DNA of 19,761 bases from JAZNOL01 sp045580815 (lineage in GTDB: Bacteria > Bacillota > Clostridia > RUG12999), in contig JAZNOL010000015.1 in assembly GCA_045580815.1 (NCBI GenBank), positions 1-19,761 of the forward strand, in the 5' to 3' direction. The notes below the pieces were generated by a model. The model had not been told where the DNA came from. It searched no databases and was given only the letters and a program-made list of their open reading frames with translations. Below, one piece after another: positions 15,449-19,761 of this stretch. The position numbers and the translations under genes are program-made. How positions within the stretch are numbered: the first letter of the stretch is position 1; every line of letters begins with the position of its first letter.

Positions 15449-15518
15449 CATATGTAATCAATTTATCCACAAACAGGAAATTATATATTTTTATGGTTTT
15501 TTGCCCATATATTTTGCA

Positions 15519-15552
15519 TTGATATTATTTACTATTTATAGTAAAATATCAA
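15519..15552 (+). promoter_or_regulatory. Promoter of the SLH gene embedded in an inverted repeat
   Basis: TTGATA (15519-15524) and TAAAAT (15542-15547) are 17 bp apart. The same bases form an imperfect inverted repeat (arms 15519-15534 and 15539-15552, with a two-base bulge), so the -35 lies in one arm and the -10 in the other. Transcription would begin near 15554, giving a leader of about 95 nt. The rest of the 250-bp gap (15398-15647) shows no other gene. Confidence 0.55.
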
Positions 15553-15647
15553 TTGTGGCTGACAAAAAATAATATTTCTGTAAATCAGAAGAGACATCGG
15601 AGTTATGCATAAAAAAGGGGTTTTAATTTATTTAAGGAGGAAAACAT

Positions 15648-18185
15648 ATGAAATTTAAAAAGTTTACTGCCGGCATTTTGGCAGCCGGCATGAGCCTTTC
15701 AGCACTTGGTGCACACGCCGCACTTGCACCTGACCTTGAAAATGCCGGAATTAATACAGAAGCCGGACTTCTTGGTGCTCTTGGTATAATGGTCGGCGAT
15801 GACGAAGGCAAGTTCAGACCGGACGATTCCATAAAACGTTCAGAATTTGCCAAAATTGCCGTAGCAACTCTCGGCATGGAAAAAGAAGCCGAATCTCACA
15901 AAAATGTGCGGGCGTTTGATGACGTTCCCACATGGCACTGGGCAAACGGATATATCGCAATAGCCTCTCAACGCGGTATTTTTGTGGGTGACGGTGACGG
16001 AACTTACCGTCCGGATGATAAAGTGACCTATGCCGAAGCAATGACGGTGTTTACTCGTATTTTAGGTTATGACAAAGCCGCTGAGGAAAAAGGTGCATGG
16101 CCAACAGGTCACATTGCAATGGGAACTCAGATAGGTCTTTCTAAAAATATCGGTTCAGCCGCACCGGGGAGCACACTTACACGTAAAAATTCTGCAAAAA
16201 TGAACTACAATGCTCTCACAATCAATATGATGGAGCAAAAAGGGTTTGGCAACAACGTTTCTTTTGAAATAACCGATAAAACCATTCTCAAAGATACTCT
16301 TGGTGTCACAAAAGTAAGCGGCAGAATCACCGCAAACAGCGATACTGCAATTGACGGCAAAGACGCTGTTAAAGAAAATCAGATTAAAATCGGCGAAAAG
16401 GTTTATAAAACAACCGTATCTGATGCAGGATCGCTTTTGGGTTATACCGTAACAGGCTACCTGCGCAGTAATGAACTTGCAGAAACTTCTGACATTATTT
16501 ATGTTCAGCCGGACAAAAATACAAATGAGCTTTCTGTTTATTCCGAAAATATTGTTGCAGTAACGTCAAGCGGAAGCAACATCACAATTAAATACAGGGG
16601 CGAAAACGGCACTGCAAAAACCGTAACTCTCGCTTCCGATGCGAAACTTGTTTACAACGGAAAACTTGCAGAAACAGATATTTCTCTTATTAATCCCGAA
16701 AACGGAAAAATCACACTTCTTGGAACAGGCAACACCTATGACCTTGTTTTTGTGACAAGCTATGTTAACTATGTTGTTGACGATATCAGCCGCCAGACTT
16801 ATACAATTTCTGACAAATACGGCAACAAGCCGCTTAAACTTGACCCGGAGAACGATGAAATTAAATATGAAATTACCGACCGTCTCGGTAATGAAGTTAA
16901 ATTTGAAGATATTAAAGAATGGGACGTTCTGTCTCTGACAAAAAGTCTTGACGAAAAACTTATAAAAATAGGTGTTTCGAGTGAAAGTGTTTCGGGCAAA
17001 ATCACTGCCGTAGGCGAAGGCGTTGTTGAAATCGGAGACAAGGAATATAAAATTTCGCCTTCGTATCCGGGAGAAATCAAACTTAGCACCGAGGGTGTGT
17101 TCTATCTTGATATTGAAGGAAGAATTGCAGCGGTTGATTCGGAAGCGGCAAGCTCGGGCGATTATGCATATTTTATTGCCGCAGGCAAAAAAAGCGGGCT
17201 CTCCTCCCCTGTTCAGATTAAACTTTTGGACAAAAAAGGTGAAATTCTCACTCTTACTGCTGACGATAAAGTGATGTTTAATTCTTCGCGAATTAATGCA
17301 GAACAGCTTCTTTCACAGCTTACTGCAATGCAGCCTGTGACTTACTCTGCAAACTCCGGCGGAAAAATCACAAAAATCTCAACAGCAGGTGACAATACCG
17401 AAAACGGTGGATTCAAAAGCGAATTTTCAAAAGACTTTGTGGGCGAAAAAGTAAGTTATAACGAAAAATCTTCAAAACTCGGCAAATATACAATTACTGA
17501 AGACACACTTGTTTTTGACATTCCTGCCGATGAAACTGAAGCAGAAAATTTTGCTGTGCGTGACAAAAAAATGTTTGCAAACGATGGTAAATATTCCGTT
17601 GAGATGTATGACGTAAACGAGGATTTATCCGTTTCTGTTGTGGTTGTAACAGATTATGAGCAGAGTGCATATGCTGACGCAAGCATTGCAATAATAAACA
17701 AACTTTCAAATGTGCAGAACAGCCACGGAGAAATTGTTCAGAGTGCAACGGTCTATATAAACGGCGAGGTTAAAACCCTGAAAGGTGCAAAACCCGGTGT
17801 GTTTACAAAAGAAAGCGGCAATCTTGAAGCCGGTGACATTATTCATTACACCTCAAATGCACGTGGCGAGGTTGACAAAATTTCGCTTCTGCTTGATATA
17901 GACGACAAAACAGAAGAATTTTTCATAGAAAACGAAAAATCTGTCTTTGTGAACGGTCGTGTAGAAAAGAAATTCACTTCTTCCGTTAATATATCGGTAA
18001 ACGGCGGAAGCAGCGAAAACTATTCTCTCAAAGATGTTACCGTTTATAAAATAGATTCCTCTGGCAACAAAAAAATCTCTCTTGCATCAACAGCAGATAT
18101 CGAAAAATATAACGCAGAAAACCCCTCCACACTTTTCTTACGCATTTTTGACGGCGTAGTTAAAGAGGCAGTTATTATTAGATAA
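15648..18185 (+). CDS. SLH-domain cell-surface (S-layer-like) protein
   Basis: This 845-residue protein is exported and anchored to the cell wall. The signal peptide (1-24) likely ends at A-H-A. Next are S-layer homology domains that bind secondary cell-wall polymer: repeat 1 about 34-77 with FRPDD at 56-60, repeat 2 about 90-141 with FDDV at 90-93 and YRPDD at 120-124, and a weaker repeat 3 about 149-192. The usual ITRAE-type motif appears as KRSE, TYAE and a divergent TRKN. The remaining 650 residues are rich in short beta strands with repeated VSGKIT/IKIGEKVYK-like units, as in S-layer or surface scaffold proteins; I see no catalytic motif. AAGGAGG lies 7-8 bases before the ATG. No clear terminator follows, so read-through into the AbrB-type gene is possible. 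Confidence 0.9.
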   Translation: MKFKKFTAGILAAGMSLSALGAHAALAPDLENAGINTEAGLLGALGIMVGDDEGKFRPDDSIKRSEFAKIAVATLGMEKEAESHKNVRAFDDVPTWHWANGYIAIASQRGIFVGDGDGTYRPDDKVTYAEAMTVFTRILGYDKAAEEKGAWPTGHIAMGTQIGLSKNIGSAAPGSTLTRKNSAKMNYNALTINMMEQKGFGNNVSFEITDKTILKDTLGVTKVSGRITANSDTAIDGKDAVKENQIKIGEKVYKTTVSDAGSLLGYTVTGYLRSNELAETSDIIYVQPDKNTNELSVYSENIVAVTSSGSNITIKYRGENGTAKTVTLASDAKLVYNGKLAETDISLINPENGKITLLGTGNTYDLVFVTSYVNYVVDDISRQTYTISDKYGNKPLKLDPENDEIKYEITDRLGNEVKFEDIKEWDVLSLTKSLDEKLIKIGVSSESVSGKITAVGEGVVEIGDKEYKISPSYPGEIKLSTEGVFYLDIEGRIAAVDSEAASSGDYAYFIAAGKKSGLSSPVQIKLLDKKGEILTLTADDKVMFNSSRINAEQLLSQLTAMQPVTYSANSGGKITKISTAGDNTENGGFKSEFSKDFVGEKVSYNEKSSKLGKYTITEDTLVFDIPADETEAENFAVRDKKMFANDGKYSVEMYDVNEDLSVSVVVVTDYEQSAYADASIAIINKLSNVQNSHGEIVQSATVYINGEVKTLKGAKPGVFTKESGNLEAGDIIHYTSNARGEVDKISLLLDIDDKTEEFFIENEKSVFVNGRVEKKFTSSVNISVNGGSSENYSLKDVTVYKIDSSGNKKISLASTADIEKYNAENPSTLFLRIFDGVVKEAVIIR

Positions 18186-18222
18186 AGCGATAATACAAAA
18201 GTGCAAAATTTGTAAATAACAG

Positions 18223-18251
18223 TTGACAAATATTGTAAAATGTGTTATAAT
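18223..18251 (+). promoter_or_regulatory. Consensus extended -10 promoter for the AbrB-type gene
   Basis: A perfect TTGACA (18223-18228), 17-bp spacer and perfect TATAAT (18246-18251), with TG one base upstream of the -10. The surroundings are AT-rich and hold three TGTAA boxes (18211, 18234, 18251), which could be autoregulatory sites, though AbrB targets are too loose to define by eye. Confidence 0.88.
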
Positions 18252-18283
18252 GTAATAAATTATTGAGAAGGAGGTATTTTTCT

Positions 18284-18688
18284 GTGAAATCTACAGGTAT
18301 GGTACGAAATGTGGATCAACTCGGTAGAATTGTAATTCCCAAAGAGCTACGTCGCACACTCCGCATTTGTGAAGCTAAGGACTTACTCGAAATCTATATT
18401 GAAGATAAAATGATTGTTCTGAAAATGTTTGACGAAAATGCCGAAAATTCCGGTATCGTAAGAGGCGTTGACCGTCTTGGTAGAATTGTTTTGCCCATAG
18501 AACTACGTCGCAAACTTGACATTGTCGAAGAGCGTGATGCTCTTGAAATTTATATTGATGAAGATGCAATTATGCTCAGAAAATATCAGCCCGACTGTGT
18601 ATTTTGCGGAGACGCAAGAAATATTATTATTTTCAAAGGTAAAAACGTTTGCCAACATTGTCTTGGTGAACTGCGCATCATAAAGTAA
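18284..18688 (+). CDS. AbrB/SpoVT-type transition-state regulator with two tandem DNA-binding domains
   Basis: The 134-residue protein holds two swapped-hairpin AbrB domains: one at about 5-47 (NVDQLGRIVIPKELRRTL) and one at about 56-101 (GVDRLGRIVLPIELRRKL). A C-terminal zinc-finger-like piece has C105/C108 and C123/C126. AbrB proteins repress many genes until growth slows, and usually have one such domain per chain and act as dimers or tetramers. Here a single chain could supply the fold of a dimer. Start choice: an in-frame TTG at 18263 is rejected because the AAGGAGGT site (18268-18275) lies inside it; the GTG at 18284 is 8 bases downstream of that site. It has its own strong promoter and terminator, and follows the SLH gene in the same direction. 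Confidence 0.92.
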   Translation: MKSTGMVRNVDQLGRIVIPKELRRTLRICEAKDLLEIYIEDKMIVLKMFDENAENSGIVRGVDRLGRIVLPIELRRKLDIVEERDALEIYIDEDAIMLRKYQPDCVFCGDARNIIIFKGKNVCQHCLGELRIIK

Positions 18689-18703
18689 AAGTACAATTAT
18701 AAA

Positions 18704-18734
18704 AAGTTCTCCGCAAAATGCGGAGGACTTTTTT
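18704..18734 (+). terminator. Intrinsic terminator of the AbrB-type gene
   Basis: An 11-bp stem (arms 18704-18714 and 18720-18730, one G-T pair) with an AAAAT loop runs into a T tract (18729-18734), 16 bases after the stop codon. Confidence 0.92.
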
Positions 18735-18757
18735 ATATACCTCGATAATAATTTCAC

Positions 18758-18807
18758 AAAAATCCCCACGTCAGTGATTTTAGAAAATCTCATTCGTGGG
18801 GATTTTT
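18758..18807. terminator. Second, bidirectional hairpin between convergent genes
   Basis: Outer arms 18758-18770 and 18795-18807 pair perfectly for 13 bp (AAAAATCCCCACG type), giving T runs on both strands. A small inner stem (18776-18781 with 18784-18789) sits in the loop. It probably ends the minus-strand gene to the right and backs up the AbrB terminator. Confidence 0.85.
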
Positions 18808-18829
18808 GCGGATTATTTTTCGTTCAAAC

Positions 18830-18882
18830 TAATCCATTGTTAATTACTATTTGTAATCCAATGCTAATATTACTTTAATTTG
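18830..18882. repeat. Imperfect tandem repeat
   Basis: Two abutting copies beginning TAATCCA/TAATCC and ending ATTTG (18830-18853 and 18854-18882) differ by a few substitutions and a small insertion. It lies in the gap after the terminator and just before the stop of the minus-strand gene. No function is evident. Confidence 0.4.
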
Positions 18883-18891
18883 TATCACGGA

Positions 18892-19761
18892 TTAATACAG
18901 TTCTGCCGAAGCAAGGGGATATACATCTGCTATATCGCCTTTCCATACAAACAGTTTGCCGTAGCTTCCTGCTGCCTTGTTATGTGTAACAGTGTAGTCT
19001 GTATCTTCAGCCATATTTGTTACGGGGATAATTTCAACACTGAGAAGCTCGTCTGTTGTGCCGTCATAATATGCGGCAATAACTGTAAGGCTTGCTGCAT
19101 CGGGATATATAGCCGGCTGAATGTTAACAAGTGATGTGCCATCGTTGTTATTTATAACAAGGTCTTTCGGGAATGTGCCCCAAACGCTGATGTCATCAAT
19201 CACAAGACTGCCGTCGCCTTTTGCATATCCGCCAAGGAGATAGCTTGATGTGCTTTCCATTGCTGCAACGCCTGTGTCGGCATAAGTGCCGCTCCAAGAC
19301 TGCGAACCCGCACTGATTGTAAAGTCAACACCTTCATCGCTGAATGAAACTTCCATTGACTGGGTTTCATAATCACTGCTTGTCCATTTTGCAGGCGGAA
19401 GCATAAAACCTACAACCTCACCGTTTACAACTTTTTGGAAGTACGGTGTCCACTGTCTGATAGTTTTTGAAATATCAGTACCGTCTTCTTTTGTTGTAAC
19501 GTTTGTTTCAGAAGTTTCAATGTAGTTTGCACCGCTTCTGCCTCTGCCTATTTCATAATAGGTGTTTTCATCTTTGCTTACCATAAAGCGTACAGAAGCA
19601 GTTGTATCACCGTGCTGTGTAAAAGCAACTTTGATTTTGTCTGTTTTAAGGAATGCTTTTTCAGGCATCATATATGCCGCAGTAGCCCAGTTCCATGTAT
19701 CGTCAACAACAAATGCGTTTCTGCCAAGGTCTACGCCGAGACGACCTGAATATGCGCCGTT
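18892..19761 (-). CDS. C-terminal part of a large extracellular protein with a lectin-like domain (runs off the window)
   Basis: The reading frame stays open to the right edge, so the Met at 19671 is internal and the true start lies beyond the window. At least 289 residues are present, 30 of them upstream of that Met. The visible part begins with a beta-sandwich resembling concanavalin A/LamG-type carbohydrate-binding domains (from the edge to about 19170, ending in GSLVIDDISVWG). A linker follows, and the end is a small beta domain (TVIAAYYDGTTDEL ... GKLFVWKGDIADVYPLA) similar to the FLWDSL..MKPL-type C-terminal module found in large SLH-containing carbohydrate-active proteins of Clostridia. 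This suggests a secreted or wall-bound polysaccharide-acting enzyme or adhesin; the catalytic part, if any, is not seen. Confidence 0.72.
   Translation of the reverse strand, partial: NGAYSGRLGVDLGRNAFVVDDTWNWATAAYMMPEKAFLKTDKIKVAFTQHGDTTASVRFMVSKDENTYYEIGRGRSGANYIETSETNVTTKEDGTDISKTIRQWTPYFQKVVNGEVVGFMLPPAKWTSSDYETQSMEVSFSDEGVDFTISAGSQSWSGTYADTGVAAMESTSSYLLGGYAKGDGSLVIDDISVWGTFPKDLVINNNDGTSLVNIQPAIYPDAASLTVIAAYYDGTTDELLSVEIIPVTNMAEDTDYTVTHNKAAGSYGKLFVWKGDIADVYPLASAELY

Noticed and set aside
15463..15471. Consensus DnaA box TTATCCACA
   Set aside because: It is a single copy with no neighbouring boxes or origin features, and one match in 20 kb of AT-rich DNA is not surprising.
18263..18283. 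TTG at 18263 as the start of the AbrB-type gene
   Set aside because: The AAGGAGGT site would then lie inside the coding region and the added residues RRRYF merely translate that site.
19671..19671. Met at 19671 as the start of the right-edge gene
   Set aside because: The frame is open upstream to the window edge with plausible lectin-like protein sequence and no ribosome binding site before this Met.

Overview
The window looks like chromosomal DNA from an AT-rich, low-GC Gram-positive bacterium of the class Clostridia, probably an uncultured gut-type lineage. Supporting signs are a Gram-positive PolC replicase, a PcrA-type helicase with the RNA-polymerase-binding tail, an AbrB-family regulator, an SLH-domain surface protein, strong AGGAGG ribosome binding sites, several GTG/TTG starts, and sigma-A promoters of the TTGACA-N17-TATAAT kind. 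The genus cannot be fixed from the sequence alone. Coding density is high: no gene-free stretch exceeds about 250 bases, and I see no tRNA, rRNA, CRISPR array, transposase or integrase.

Layout, left to right. A terminator hairpin (1-30) is followed by a minus-strand CorA-type metal transporter (39-968), divergent from a plus-strand run of nrdR (1218-1670), an oligopeptide-type ABC solute-binding lipoprotein (1733-3355) and a PcrA/UvrD helicase (3368-5827). A strong hairpin terminator separates this from a minus-strand group read right to left: a degenerate PyrF-like protein (11899-11087), an AraC-family regulator (11065-10271) and polC (10219-5882). Divergent from that group is a complete but solitary phage terminase large subunit (12060-13289) with its own promoter. 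Next come a small lipoprotein (minus, 13328-14164) and an 80-residue Xre regulator (plus, 14283-14525), which share an intergenic region with a consensus promoter flanked by repeated TATAGCCTA boxes. A multipass membrane protein (minus, 14591-15397), a large SLH/S-layer-like protein (plus, 15648-18185) and an AbrB-family regulator with two tandem DNA-binding domains (plus, 18284-18688) follow. The right edge holds the C-terminal part of a large extracellular protein (minus, 18892 to beyond 19761).

The window mixes housekeeping functions (replication, repair, dNTP control, metal uptake) with cell-surface and accessory genes. The spots most worth a second look are the isolated terminase with intact ATPase and nuclease residues, the PyrF-like protein that has lost the decarboxylase catalytic motif and sits with an AraC regulator upstream of polC, the double-AbrB protein, the Xre/lipoprotein operator region, and two near-identical 36-nt GGGCTG...CAGCCC hairpins, each between convergent genes. 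I did not find a clear new multi-gene defence or mobile system.
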